From Stenogyne calaminthoides (lineage: Eukaryota > Streptophyta > Magnoliopsida > Lamiales > Lamiaceae), in the NCBI GenBank assembly GCA_037126765.1, contig JBBCBC010000033.1, forward strand, positions 10,244,085-10,308,084: a DNA stretch of 64,000 nt, in the 5' to 3' direction. The notes beneath the pieces were generated by a model. It was not told the origin of the DNA and searched no databases. It was given only the letters and a program-made list of their open reading frames with translations. Of this stretch, positions 44,201-56,290 are shown one piece after another. Position numbers and translations under genes: made by a program. Positions within the stretch are counted from its first letter, which is position 1. The number at the start of each line of letters is the position of its first letter.

Positions 44201-45590
44201 AAAGCAATGGTTGCCGACACATCTGGCATTGATGATTCTTATCTACCTTCAGATGACTCAGGCTACTCATCTGTTGAAGATTTCTGTCTGATTACCACAA
44301 CTGATGATGTCGATGATATGAACTTCTCATCTGATGACAACATCTATTTCATGGCCAGAGAAACTGACCAGTCTAAGGTAATCTCTAAACCTTCTGTGGT
44401 TCCCTGTTCTACACCTGTTGTGCTGAGCACATCTGCTAGAGAGATTAACCTGCAGGTCTACAATGACCAATTGCTTGATGATCTCTCTAATGCAATAGAT
44501 ACTTATACACGAGTGGAAGTTGAGAACGATAACCTAAGGGCTGAGAATATTCGGCTTGTCAAGGATATTGAGGCAAGTAAAGCAGCTGAACTAAAATCAG
44601 TTGAAACTGTTCAGAAGATGACTAAAGAACTGGAGTTTCTGAAAGTCAGTACTACTGATCAGGGAAAACTGATTAAGGAACAGTTGGCTCTCAATGAACG
44701 ATAAGCTGGAGAACTCAAAGTCCTTTAGGCTAAGTTTGATGAACTCTTCCGAATGCATGAGAATCTGAAATCTACTGTGGACAGTTTGCGTAAGAAAATA
44801 GAGGTTTTCAAGAAATCTTCTAATACCGTTCAAGATCTAAACAATTATTTTCGCACGACAACTGATAAGAAGGGTATTGGGTATGAAAACCCTTCTGGAT
44901 CCTCAAAAGCCCCGTCGGGTTCACATCAGAAAAGTTTAACCAAACGAGTTTCTGATCAAGATACACAAAAAGCCAAATCTGTATCAGATAAAGGAAAATG
45001 ATCAGCTGACCAAGCAAGGCAAGTACCGGATCAGAAAGGGAACATAAATGGACCCCAACTGATCAGACACCAGCCGAGGAATCAACAGAAGAATCTTGTT
45101 CTTCTGAAGAGACCTCAGCCAAATCAGCAGAGTAGGCCTCAGTCTGGACCATCTCATAAGGGACAGTACCAGCTGAAGTCAACTCAATCCAAACTGCCTA
45201 ACAAGCAAGCTAAGGGTAAACTGCTAAGACCATCTATGCCAAAAAGATATGAATCTTTTAATGGTAGCAGTCGTACCTATCCTTAAATCAAAAACCTAGG
45301 GCTACTGCACCTGAGCCTCACTGGACCAAAAGAAGACAAGTATCAATGAAAAATCCCAAGTCTTCTGATTCATCCAAGGCTCACACTAATACTCATACTA
45401 ACCAGATTGCATATGAAGAAACATATGAGTATGTAGATGTTTATGGGATACAAATAAAGCCTTCTGTGTTCAACAAAGGTGCCAGATTTGTTTGGATCCC
45501 AAAAGGTACTTCTAACCCCCAGGACCCGATTCTACTGGGGTACCTAAAATCCGATTCGCTCGCAGGCTTGAGTGGGACTGGCTAATAAAG
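44201..45590 (+). pseudogene. Element C gag-protease linker with coiled coil
   Basis: After the knuckle the frame runs as acidic sequence (SSVEDFCLITTTDDVDD) and then a long predicted coiled coil (about 44440-44860: heptad-like ENDNLRAENIRLVKDIEASK, ELEFLKVS, LKSTVDSLRKKIEVFKKSS). Stops occur at 44702-44704, 44727 and about 45001; a basic Gln/Pro-rich segment then leads to WIPKGTSNPQDPI before the protease. A long coiled coil between knuckle and protease is a known trait of plant Copia/Sirevirus gag regions. Confidence 0.7.
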
Positions 45591-46144
45591 GAGGTGTACA
45601 AGCAACTATCTGGTACATAGATAGTGGATGCTCAAGGCACATGACTGGAAATCAACATCTCCTCAACAACTACATCGAGAAACCAGGCCCACGAGTTCTC
45701 TTTGGGGACGACAACTTTGGTTTTACCAGAGGAGTTGGAACCTTAGTGAACGATGATGTACAGGTTACAGGTGTTTCATACGTTGACGGCTTAAGGCACA
45801 ACCTGTTATCTGTATCACAGTTCTGCGATAACGGATTTAGTGTTGAGTTCTCATCAGATCAATGCACAATCAGAAATCGATTGACTCAACAGATCTTCCT
45901 AACTGGCTCCAGAAAAGGAGCGATTTATACAGCAGATTGGGACAGTTGTCCAAGAAATGCATGCTTGATTGTTAAGAGTTCAAAGAGCTCCAGTTGGCTC
46001 TGGCACAAGAGAATGAGCCATCTGAACTTCAAAACTCTTAACAAGATAGCAAGGATGTCCTTGGTTGAAGGTCTCCCAAATGAAGTATTCTCTAAGGATA
46101 AGACATGTGCCGCATGTCAGAAGGGAAAACAAGTAAAAGCTTAA
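45572..46144 (+). pseudogene. Element C protease and pre-integrase region
   Basis: This open frame holds the aspartic protease site (WYIDSGCSRHMTGN, about 45611-45652) and, further on, the pre-integrase zinc region (WLWHKRMSHLNFKTL and CAACQKGKQ, about 45990-46133). It ends at TAA 46142-46144, directly before the integrase core. The protease residues look intact. Confidence 0.85.
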
Positions 46145-47064
46145 TTCAAAGGGATACCTTCTCCTCCATCCAGCAGAGTACTGCAACTGCTCCATATGGA
46201 TCTATTTGGACCAGTTACGCCATTTAGTTTCAGTGGACGCAAATACACTCTGGTGGTCGTGGATGATTATTCCAAGTTCACCTGGGTTGTATTCCTGTAT
46301 AAGAAGTGTGAAACTACAACAAAGTTACCTGAACTTCTCAAGAAGATTCAGAATGACAAGGGTCTCAGCATAGTGAAAATCAGATCAGATAAAGGTACAA
46401 AATTCTTGAACCAATTTATATCTAATTTTTGCTCTGAGTTTGGTATACAACATGAGACGTCAGCTGCAAGAACACCACAACAAAATGATGTAGCAGAAAG
46501 AAGAAACAGAACACTTAAAGAAGCTGCAAGCACCACGTTAGCTGAGCATGCAACACAAAGCTGTTTCTGGGCAGAAGTTATCAATACTGCTTGTCACACG
46601 CAGAACAGATGTTCTCTGACTAAGATTTACTTTAAAACACCTTATGAACTATGGAAGGGCAGAAAACCTCGTGTTTCCTACTTTCATGTGTTCGGGTGCA
46701 AGTGTTTCATACACAACAATGGGAAGAGTCAGTTGAGAACCTTCGATGCCAGGTCAGATGAGGGTATATTCTTAGGATATTTCTCAACCAGCAAAGCATT
46801 TAGGGTTTTCAACAAACGAACCCTACTTGTGGAAGAAACACCTCATGTGGTCTTTGATGAGTTAACACCTAATCAAGAGAAATCTGCCGCAAAACAAGAT
46901 GTACCAGACAAACCAGACTCACTAAAAATGGATCAGTTAAGGCTCAAAGGAAAGTATCCAAAATACGTCACTGTATATGTTCCTAACTTTGACCTTGACG
47001 ATTCACCAGGTCGGTCAGACCCTAAGGTACGTACAACTATCAGTGAAGAAGCTAGTACAACTGA
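46145..47064 (+). pseudogene. Element C integrase, split from RT by an insertion
   Basis: The integrase core has its first Asp in MDLFGPVTPF (46196), the second in IRSDKGTKF (about 46387) and the Glu in DVAERRNRTLK (about 46493), so the DDE triad is complete, followed by the conserved KTPYELWKGRKPRVSYFHVF (about 46636-46695). The enzyme inserts element DNA into host chromosomes. The frame is open from 46145 to the insertion at 47065; the reading frame of the linker continues at 56296 when the inserted element and one target duplication are set aside. Confidence 0.88.
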
Positions 47065-49007
47065 TGTTGGGATTATACTGGAAAGTATGCTTTTACTTTG
47101 TATAATCAAACTGAATTTCGGACTTATTTACTGAATTAAATTGTTTATCACTGATGCAGTAAATATTATCGAATGTTACATATATTTACTGCATAACTGT
47201 TCAATAAATAGTACGTGTTACATTAGAGTTAATTTAGTGATACCAGATCACATAAGATTAAATTAACAGTCTCTTGTAACCAAAAGTACACCATTCACGA
47301 CCTAGATGGAAATGAACAATCCATCGTGAAAGGTTGAAGTGTAACGCTCAGATTGACTTGTCTTGACCAAGAGATTACACTAGTGCATGTCTAGTGCACT
47401 GAAGAGGACCTACAGGAGGATAAATTCTTCAGAACTGAACTAGGAAGAATTAGACCTCAATGGTTCGTTATTTCTTAATCTTCGTCCCTTAAATAGGATC
47501 GCGTGTGGTTAGTAATCATTGCTTTGACTTATTACGGGTAGAGAATCAACGAGATTCAATACTTTATATCTTGGGCAATATTATTGGTCACATGCGTTGC
47601 TAAGATTTAATACGGAGAATCGTGTGCAAGTACGCTTGTTCGATTTGCCCCCTTGGGAGGTTCATAAGTTTTATCATACCAAATCTTGCAAGTGGAACTA
47701 GTTTCCGGTATGAATAATAATGTTGAACCGTTCCTTTACCAAGGATAAAATATATTAATTAATGGAAAGCTATTTCAGTAGCTTGAAATAATTAATGAGC
47801 TAGATAATCTTAAACACGGGAAATAATAATCGGGAGTCATATTGACTATAATATGTGTTAAGATGGATAGTGCAATATTAATTATGTAGTGAGATTAATT
47901 AATATTTATGGGCTTGAATAATATTGTGGCTCAATATTGATAATTCAAGATCCATTGGAAGGTCCAATCTTAATTCTCCTAAAGACGCCTCAAGTAGCCC
48001 AACATAAAGTCCAATAACTGAAAAATGTGTTTAAATATAAAATAAATTTTTGTTGCCTATTTTTCCTGAATTTCGAAAATAGTAAATAAAAGGGGAGAAA
48101 GATGTTTTTTGAATTTTGTTATGGAATGAAGATATGTATTCTTGGAATACAAGATTATCTCATTAAATTCAAGAAATCTCCCACTTGGTTATTTACTATG
48201 AAATTTCGAAAATTTTGAATAATTAAGGGAAAGAAAGATTTTCTTGATTTTCTTGAAAAGATATTATGGAAGATATGTATTCTTGCAATACAGATATATC
48301 TCATAAATTCAAGAAGATCCAAATCTTGGAATCTTGATCCTTATTTTCTGAAAATTCCCATAACAAGAGGAGTTGGGATTTTTGTGGAATATTTTAAATA
48401 TGGAGAAAAGAATATATTGGATATATTCAAGATTTTATTGAAGATCAAGAAAAAGAATTTCCCATCTTATTCATGCACAAAATTTCGACCAACACCCCTC
48501 TATAAATAGGGGATGAATGTTTCATTCCCAAGTGAACACGAAAATTGGTTTTTCGGAAAAATATCAGCGTCGATAAAATATCAAATATTTTAAAACGTCG
48601 GCAGATTGTGTATTTTTGAAAAACGTCAATTGTGAGTGTACAATTCCATGTGCTGGAAAATTAGTAAATCCACAAAGGTGGTGCAACAAATTTTTTATTT
48701 TCCCTTTTTTTTAATTGTTCATGAGCTTCCTTCCACCGGATTGACGAGCAAGGACTAGGGAATACTTGGGAAGACTTTTTGGTGTCTTCTTATCGACGAG
48801 ACCATTGCCACTCCAAGAGGTTAGTTCACGTAAGCCCGTAGCAATTCCGCATGCGTAGGATTTATGTGAACTGTTTATATGCATGATTTGTTGTTGAATT
48901 ATTATTTGAATTAATATAGGATTAATTCATGCTAGTAATAATTGTTAGAATTAAATTTGTATTTAAATATTCATCCCGAACAGATCCAGGCAATTAATTC
49001 CCCAACA
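47065..49007 (+). repeat. 5' LTR of family X copy 2
   Basis: Opens TGTTGGGATTATACTGG, ends CCCCAACA. The TATA box is at 48501-48508 (TATAAATA). It is nearly identical to 54350-56290. Confidence 0.95.
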
Positions 49008-49022
49008 ATTGGTATCCGAGCC
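49008..49022 (+). promoter_or_regulatory. Primer binding site of family X copy 2, one mismatch
   Basis: ATTGGTATCCGAGCC follows the LTR. The usual TGGTATCAGAGCC has A where this copy has C, a change that would weaken tRNA pairing. Copy 1 keeps the standard form. Confidence 0.8.
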
Positions 49023-50538
49023 TCGATTTCGGGCTCTGATCTTTAAATTGTAATTTAATTCGTTTTCATTAAATTTGAAATTGGATAGTAGAATTGTTAG
49101 ATCTTTTTTGCAGGTATCCAATTGTCATGGAATTTAATGTGTTTATTTATGCATGCATATAAATTGTTTTTTTTAATTGTATTCGTTCGAATTCGTTTTG
49201 CCTCGTGAGAAAATCCACGAGTAGATTAGAATTTATTTGATTTGATCAATGTAATAGACTAGTCTAGATCTAGGTTTATTTATTTTTGTAAAATAAATTA
49301 TAATCGGATCGGAAACGGAGGTGGAGATGAAGAATTAAAAGACGGGATCCGGAACCGGGCGTAGGCAGCGTGCGTCGCGCGAAACGTGCTAAAGGAGGCA
49401 CGCGCGCGATGCGGACGCTGGCGAGCTTGCTCGGGTGTGGAGCGAGGCCGCTTAGCCGAGCGTGCGCGGGATCGAGGTCGGGCGCAGGTGATCGCGCGCT
49501 GATGAACGCGTGGGCACGCGACGGGGTGGACACAGGTGAGGTGGCATTGGCACGGATCAGCATGGGTCGGCGCGTGAGCGCCCGCGCGGGTGTGCGCTAG
49601 AATGCGTGGCGCCTGCCGACAACCGTCGAAGCTTGCTGCCGAGCGGGGCGTGATCTGCCGGGTGACGTGCGCTGGGCGCTTCGGCACGCGCGCACGGATG
49701 CTACCTAACATGGCCGAGGGAGTGCTAGGCGGGCACTCCGACCCGCGAGCTGGTCGATGATATGGCTTGACAAGGCGTTTTTTTAAGACGGTCAAGTGGG
49801 AGCTTTTCGAGACGAAAGATGAAGGCTATGAAGACGATTTCTCAAGATCAAGACATGACAAAAATTAAACATGACAATTTGATATACGTGCCCGATATGT
49901 TTAATTTTTTTTTGATGTTATGCATTATTTTATGCTTATTTAAATTGTGTTTAAATTTGCGATGCATGAGAAAATGTTTTGAAAAATCTCACTTTCGAAA
50001 ATTACTAAGTATGCTTAAACAATTAATTGACAATTTTATGAATAATAAAATTGAATTAATTTTGACCTCCATGATTTATTTATTTGTGAATTCTTTTGGA
50101 GAAATTCCCCCCACGGGACGATCAAAAGATAGCTTTCACATGAATAAATTCCAAATGGATGATTGTGAATTATTACTAGTGGCGACGATGACCCTCCCCA
50201 CGAGGCTCGTTCAAAGCGAATTAATAATTCTGTATTTAATCATGGTTATTACTTAGGTATAAAATTGATATGCATATACTTCCCCGAAGTCCCTGTCAGT
50301 TTTATATTGGTCAAGTGGGAGCCAACTATTAATCTTGTATTAAAGGTTTGTAACTGTTCTTGTTTGTAACCTGCTTAAATGTGTTTAAATAATGACCCAC
50401 CCCACGTGGCGTATTTAAACTGTTTTGAGATGTTGGCTGATGCATGTTCATATTTTTTTGAGATTTTAATATGAAACATGTGATCGAACCTTGTGATATA
50501 TCTGTGCTTATGCATATTGTTATTTATTTCAGTTCAGC
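49023..50538 (+). other. Leader of family X copy 2, with GC-rich island
   Basis: This untranslated leader includes a strongly GC-rich patch at about 49310-49800, flanked by AT-rich sequence that aligns well with copy 1 (for example ATTTTTAATTT and GACCTCCATGATTTATTTAT). Open frames on both strands in the patch have no recognisable domain. Confidence 0.75.
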
Positions 50539-51260
50539 ATGTCGTAACCTTTTAATCCACTGCTATTATACTTAAAGTCAATAGAATAAGTATGGAAACT
50601 ATATTGATTGGAAACAAAAAATTATAATTGTCCTAACTGCACAAAAGCACAAGTAGATTCTTGACACACCAAAATCAGATGAGCCAACTGATGAGTTAAA
50701 AATGTGGGACTCGTCAGATCACCTTGCGAGAGATGACGTCGCTGAAAATGGTGGAGGGAAAACTCGTAAGGGATTATGTCCTCAAAATTGATGGCCCATC
50801 TGAACAAACTTGAGGTTCTGAGTGCAGATTATAATATGAAGACTCAGATGAATTTGGTACTTCACTCTCTGCCCAAAAGTTTTTGAGCATTTTGCCCTCG
50901 CTAGCTGATTTGTTGCAAGCTTTGGTCTCGGCAGAGATGTTGATGGGGCACCAAACTCAAGCTTTGACGACAAGTGATTCGTCTTCATTTTCTAGGCCAA
51001 GGGATTACAAGAAGAAGAAGAGAACCAAAAGCCATAAGCAATAAAACTCTACTGTTGCCAAGGGCAATGGTAAGATGAGGAATGCTTGTGGTGTCAAGGA
51101 AAATCTAAAGAGGAAGTGCTTCAACAGCGGTAAGGACAATGGAGGTTTGCCTGTTCCAACCCCAAAAGGGCCGGAAAGAAAGGTAATTCTCACACACTAG
51201 TTGTTGAAACATGTTTAGCGGCGTATACTTCTCATTCGTGGGTGGTTGATACGGGATCCA
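50539..51260 (+). pseudogene. Family X copy 2 gag, broken
   Basis: ATG TCG TAA at 50539-50547 shows the original start followed at codon 3 by a stop (copy 1 has CAA). The gag continues in pieces with stops and frameshifts (about 50570, 50885): SADYNMKTQMNLVLHSLPKS and PSLADLLQALVSAEML are visible. The zinc knuckle is degraded (RKCFNSGKDNGGLPVP near 51110). The protease site WVVDTGSIDHVC follows at about 51240-51275. Confidence 0.8.
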
Positions 51261-52390
51261 TTGATCATGTTTGTTTCACGGGTTCAAGCTGACCCGACAA
51301 CTTAGTGGGAGTGAGATCCTCATCACACTGGGCGATGCTACGAGAGTGGCAGCTGAAGCAGTGGGAGAAGTACACCTGTCTTTTAAAAATAGAGTTTTAA
51401 TTTTAAGAGACGTTCTTTATGTTCCCAGTTTTAGAAAGAATTCACTTCCAGTTTTTAAATTATGTTAATGGATACTTAGTTTATTTTAATAAGAATGACA
51501 TCATTTCTTGAAATGATGATTGTATCTGTTATGGGACATTGATAGACAATCTCTATACAATTAACTGTGCACACCACTCACGAAATGCATCCTATAACAC
51601 ATCAATTGTTTCCGATATAAGAAAACGTTCATCAAACGTGAACGAAACACTTCTATGACATCTAAGATTGAGACATATTAATCCAAAGAGGATCCAAAGG
51701 TTGGTAGAAGACGTTTCACTGGAGTCTCTCCAAGTTGAACCAATTCCAACCTGCGAATCATGTTTGGAGGGTAAAATGACCAAGAGGGCATTCAGAGCCA
51801 AGGGGAATAGAGCCAAAGAAGTGTTAGAAATCGTTCACACAGACGTATGTGGTCCAATGTCAACCAAAGCAAGAGGAGGTTGTGAGTATTTCGTTACTTT
51901 TATTGATGACTACTCAAGGTACGACTATATTTTCCTTATGAAGAATAAATCTGAGACATTTGACAAATTCAAAGAATTTAAGGCTCAAGCAGAGAATCAT
52001 AGGGAAATATGTATCAAGTCTCTACGATCCAATCGTGGAGGCGAGTACCTCAGCGATGAGTTTTTGAACTACTTGTCAGATGAAGGGATTGTATCCCAAA
52101 TAATCGCACCTCTTAACCCTTCAACAAAACGGGGTTGCCGAGCGAAGAAAACGTAACTCTTTAAGAAATGGTTAGATCAATGATGAGTTATGCGGATCTT
52201 CCCAAGTCGCTTCGGGGTCATGCCTTGAAACAAATGGGCTTACATTCTCAACTTGGTGCCATCCAAATCGGTTCTCAAAACTCCCAAAGAATTGTGGACC
52301 CAAGCGCAAGCCCGCTTTGAGACACATGAGAATTTTGGGGTGTCCGCCCACGGTTGGACAAGGAAGCCGTAAAATCGATCCTCGATCGTA
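51261..52390 (+). pseudogene. Family X copy 2 protease end and integrase, broken
   Basis: Protease-linked sequence (GSEILITLGDATRVAAEAV, about 51307-51365), the pre-integrase region (LRHINPKRIQRLV and CESCLEGKM, about 51660-51780) and the integrase core follow. The core has HTDVCGPMSTKARGG (first Asp, about 51840) and SLRSNRGGEYLSDEF (about 52020), where the second catalytic Asp is Asn. A frameshift near 52120 and a stop at about 52154 come before the Glu region. The enzyme from this copy should be inactive on two grounds. Confidence 0.85.
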
Positions 52391-53430
52391 ATTAAGGTTG
52401 TTTATAGGATACACCGAGGGAACAAAATGGTGTATGTTCTATGGTCCCGAAGATCAAAAGGTGGTAATAAGCACCCACTTTAGATTTTTGGAAGAAGGCT
52501 ATATGAACGAAAGAAGACCCAGAAGTGAGATTACCTTAAATGAGCTAAGGGGGCTAACCTCATTGCCAACTATACAAGATGACATACCAAATGACACACT
52601 TTCACAACCGGAACCTCATCATAGTGGGAGGGTTGCAAGACAACCCGAGAGATTCATGTTGATAGGAGAGTCCTCGAACTTGATTCCCAGTCAAGACGAA
52701 TCAGACCCATGGATATATGATGAGGCAATCCAAGACAAGGATGCAGTTTCTTGGCAAAAGGCAATGAAAGCCAAAATGGGTTCTATGGATCATAACAGTG
52801 TGTGGGAGCTAGTCGAACCACTTAATGGGGTCAAACTCATTGGTTGCAAGTGGGTATACAAGAGAAAAGGGGACTGGATAGGAAGGTGGAAACCTTCAAG
52901 GCAAGGCTTGTGGCGAAAGGTTATACTCAGAAAGAAGGGATCGACTATGAGGAAACCTTTTCACCTGTAGCGATGCTCAAGTCCATCCGGATTCTCTTGT
53001 CGATTGCTGCTCATCTCGATTTTGAAATCTGGCAAATGGATGTCAAGACAGCTTTCCTTAACGGAAGTCTTGATTAAGAAATCTATATGCAACAACCCCA
53101 AGGCTTCATTGAAAAGGGCCAAGAACACCTAGTTTGTAAGCTCATTTACAGACTCAAACAAGCATCCAGAGCTTGGAACCAATGTTTTGATCATGTTATA
53201 AAGTCTTATGGGTTTGACCAAAATGAGTTCGAAAGTTGTGTGTACAAAAGGCGTGTCAGAACTACATTGGTATTCTTAGTACTATACGTAGATGACATTC
53301 TGCTCATCGAGAACGATGTAAAGGTGTTATCAGATGTAAGGGCATAGCTTTCAAAACAAGTTTGATATGAAGGACTTAGGGGAAGCCGAGCACATCCTTG
53401 GGATCAAGATCACTTGAGATCGCAAGAAAA
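52391..53430 (+). pseudogene. Family X copy 2 reverse transcriptase, broken
   Basis: After the linker (IKLNELRGLTSLPTIQ-type region with SGRVARQPERFM) comes RVT_2: VWELVEPLNGVKLIGCKW (about 52800), ARLVAKGYTQKEGIDYEETF (about 52904), FEIWQMDVKTAFLNGSLD then TAA at 53075-53077, YRLKQASRAWNQ (about 53148) and the catalytic LYVDDILLIEND (about 53283-53318). A frame change near 52870-52900, the stop at 53077 and another at about 53345 break it. The catalytic Asp pair is intact. Confidence 0.88.
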
Positions 53431-54238
53431 GGTTGATAGGCTTATCGCAAGCTTCATACATAGACACTGTCTTGAAACGATTCAGCATGCAGGATTCCAA
53501 GAAAGGCTTCGTACCTTTCAGGCATGGAATCCATCTATCCAAGGAAAGGTGCCCTAAGACACAAAAGGAGATAGATGACATGAAAGGCATTCCTTATGCT
53601 TCGGCTGTCGGAAGTCTTATGTATGCAATGTTGTGCACTAGACCGGATATCTGCTTTGCCGTTGGCATGGTGGCAAGATATCAAAGTAACCCGGGGAAAG
53701 AACATTGGACGACAGTTAAAAACATTCTGAAGTATCTGAAAAGAACTCGAGATAGAATGTTGGTTTATCAGTCAGATAGTCTAATCCCCATAGGCTACAC
53801 GGACTCGGATTTCCAATCAGACTTAGATTCCAGAAACTATCTGCCTCAGTTAGTGTAGCCATGAAATGGACGAGTGTGAAGCAGAAATGCATCACTGACT
53901 CAACCATGGAAGCCGGGTAAGTAGCTGCTTGTGAAGCAGTGAAGGAACCAGTTTGGCTCTAGACCTTCTTAGTGGACTTGGATGAAGTTCCGAATTTGTC
54001 TAGCAATATTTGCTAGGGGCAGTTGCAAATTCAAGGGAACCAAGAGTCCACGAGTCAAACAAGCACACTGAAGGAAAGGAATCTTAGACGAGAAATCGTT
54101 AAGAGAGGAGATGAAGAGGTGGCTAAGATCGCATTGGAGGATAACCTAGCTAACCCTTTCACAAAGTGTCTGCCTCTGGAAACATTCAAGAGACATGTGG
54201 GAGGAATGGTTGTCAAGTACGTAGCCAATCTGCTTTGA
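53431..54238 (+). pseudogene. Family X copy 2 RNase H, broken
   Basis: The region joining RT to RNase H (LSQASYIDTVLKRFSMQDSK; IPYASAVGSLMYAMLCTRPD) is followed by RNase H with YTDSDFQSDLDSR (about 53800), then a frameshift and a stop near 53858. The rest (WTSVKQKCITDSTMEA, CEAVKEPVWL) is read in another frame, with TAG-containing breaks near 53920 and 53960. The tail DNLANPFTKCLPLETFKRHV is at about 54140-54198. Ends with TGA at 54236-54238. Confidence 0.8.
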
Positions 54239-54337
54239 GTATAAGTGGGAGACATTATTAGGTTCATGTAGGTGACATTATATGTCACGTATCTACACGA
54301 GACATGTTGTAGTATACTTAAAAGTAGACTTTGAGTA

Positions 54338-54349
54338 TAAGTGAGAGAT
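54338..54349 (+). promoter_or_regulatory. Polypurine tract of family X copy 2
   Basis: AAGTGAGAGAT sits directly before the 3' LTR start TGTTGGG at 54350. A second, slightly better copy (AAGTGGGAGAC) lies upstream at about 54243. Confidence 0.8.
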
Positions 54350-56290
54350 TGTTGGGATTATACTGGAAAGTATGCTTTTACTTTGTATAATCAAACTGAA
54401 TTTTGGACTTATTTACTGAATTAAATTGTTTATCACTGATGCTGTAAATATTATCGAATGTTACATATATTTACTGCATAACTGTTCAATAAATAGTACG
54501 TGTTACATTGTAGTTAATTTAGTGATACCAGATCACAGAAGATTAAATTAACAGTCCCTTGTAACCAAAAGTACACCATTCACGACCTAGATGGAAATGA
54601 ATAATCCATCGTGAAAGGTTGAAGTGTAACGCTCAGATTGGCTTGTCTTGACCAAGAGATTACACTAGTGCATGTCTAGTGCACTGAAGAGGACCTACAG
54701 GAGGACAAATTCTTCGGAACTGAACTAGGAAGAATTAGACCTCAATGGTTCGTTATTTCTTAATCTTCATCCCTTAAATAGGACCGCGTGTGGTTAGTAA
54801 TCATTGCTGACTTATTACGGGTAGAGAATAAACGAAGATTCAATACTTTATATCTTGGGCAATATTATTGGTCACATGAGTTGCTAAGATTTAATACGGA
54901 GAATCGTGTGCAAGTACGCTTGTTCGATTTGCCCCCTTGGGAGGTTCATAAGTTTTATCATACCAAATCTTGCAAGTGGAACTAGTTTCCGGTATGAATA
55001 ATAATGTTGAACCGTTCCTTTACCAAGAATAAAAGATATTAATTAATGGAAAGATATTTCAGTAGCTTGAATTAGTTAATGTGCTAGATAATCTTAAACA
55101 CGGGAAATAATAACCGGGAGCCATATTGACTATAATATGGGTTAAGATGGATAGTGCAATATTAATTATGTAGTGGGATTAATTAATATTTATGGGCTTG
55201 AATAATATTGTGGCTCAATATTGATAATTCAAGATCCATTGGAAGGTCCAATTTTAATTTTCCTAAAGGCCCCTCAAGTAGCCCAACATAAAGTCCAATA
55301 ACTGAAAAAGGTGTTTAAAAATAAAATAAATTTTTGGTGCCTATTTTTCCTGAATTTCGAAAATAGTAAATAAAAGGGGAGAAAGATTTTCTTTGAATTT
55401 TGTTATGGAATGAAGATATGTATTCTTGAAATACAAGATTATCTCATTAAATTCAAGAAATCTCCCACTTGGTTATTTACTATGAAATTTCGACAATTTT
55501 GAATAATTAAGGGAAAGAAAGATTTTCTTGATTTTCTTGAAAAGATATTATGGAAGATATGTATTCTTACAATACATGTATATCTCATAAATTCAAGAAG
55601 ATCCAAATCTTGGAATCTTGATCCTTATTTTTCAAAAATTCCCATAACAAGAGGAGTTGGGATTTTTGTGGAATATTTTAAATATGAAGAAAAGAATATA
55701 TTGGATATATTCAAGATTTCTTGAAGATCAAGAAAAAGATTTTCCCATCTTATTCATGCACAAAATTTCAACCAACACCCCTCTATAAATAGGGGATGAA
55801 TGTTTCATTCCCAAGTGAACACGAAAATTGGTTTTTCGGAAAAATATCAGCGTCGATAAAATATCAAATATTTTGAAACGTCGACAGATTGTGTATTTTC
55901 GAAAAACGTCAATTGTGAGTGTACAATTCCATGTGCTGGAAAAATTAGTAAATCCACAAAGGTGGTGCAACAAATTTTTTATTTTCCCTTTTGTTAATTG
56001 TTCGCGAGCTTCCTTCCACCGGATTGACGAGCAAGGACTAGGGAATACTTGGGAAGGCTTTTTGGTGTGTTCTTATCGACGAGACCATTGCCACTCCAAG
56101 AGGTTAGTTAACGTAAACCCGTAGCAATTCCGCATGCATTGGATTTATGTGAACTGTTTATATGCATGATTTGTCGTTGAATTATTATTTGAAATAATAT
56201 AGGATTAATTCATGCTAGTAATAATTGTTAGAATTAAATTTGTATTTAAATATTCATCCCGAATAGATCCAGGCAATTAATTCCCCAACA
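54350..56290 (+). repeat. 3' LTR of family X copy 2
   Basis: Opens TGTTGGGATTATACTGG, ends TTCCCCAACA; TATA box at 55784-55791. Open frames of 60-100 codons inside it are chance. Confidence 0.95.

Larger units (their letters stand above)
47065..56290 (+). mobile_element. Copia family X copy 2, complete with both LTRs
   Basis: A 9.2-kb element with two LTRs of 1943 and 1941 bp, primer binding site, GC-rich leader, broken gag-pol and polypurine tract. The flanks are ACTGA (47060-47064) and GCTGA (56291-56295), a 5-bp target duplication with one change. In the first roughly 490 bp the two LTRs differ at about 13 positions plus two small indels by my count, about 2.7%. It sits between integrase and RT of element C and is in the same orientation. 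Confidence 0.95.
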
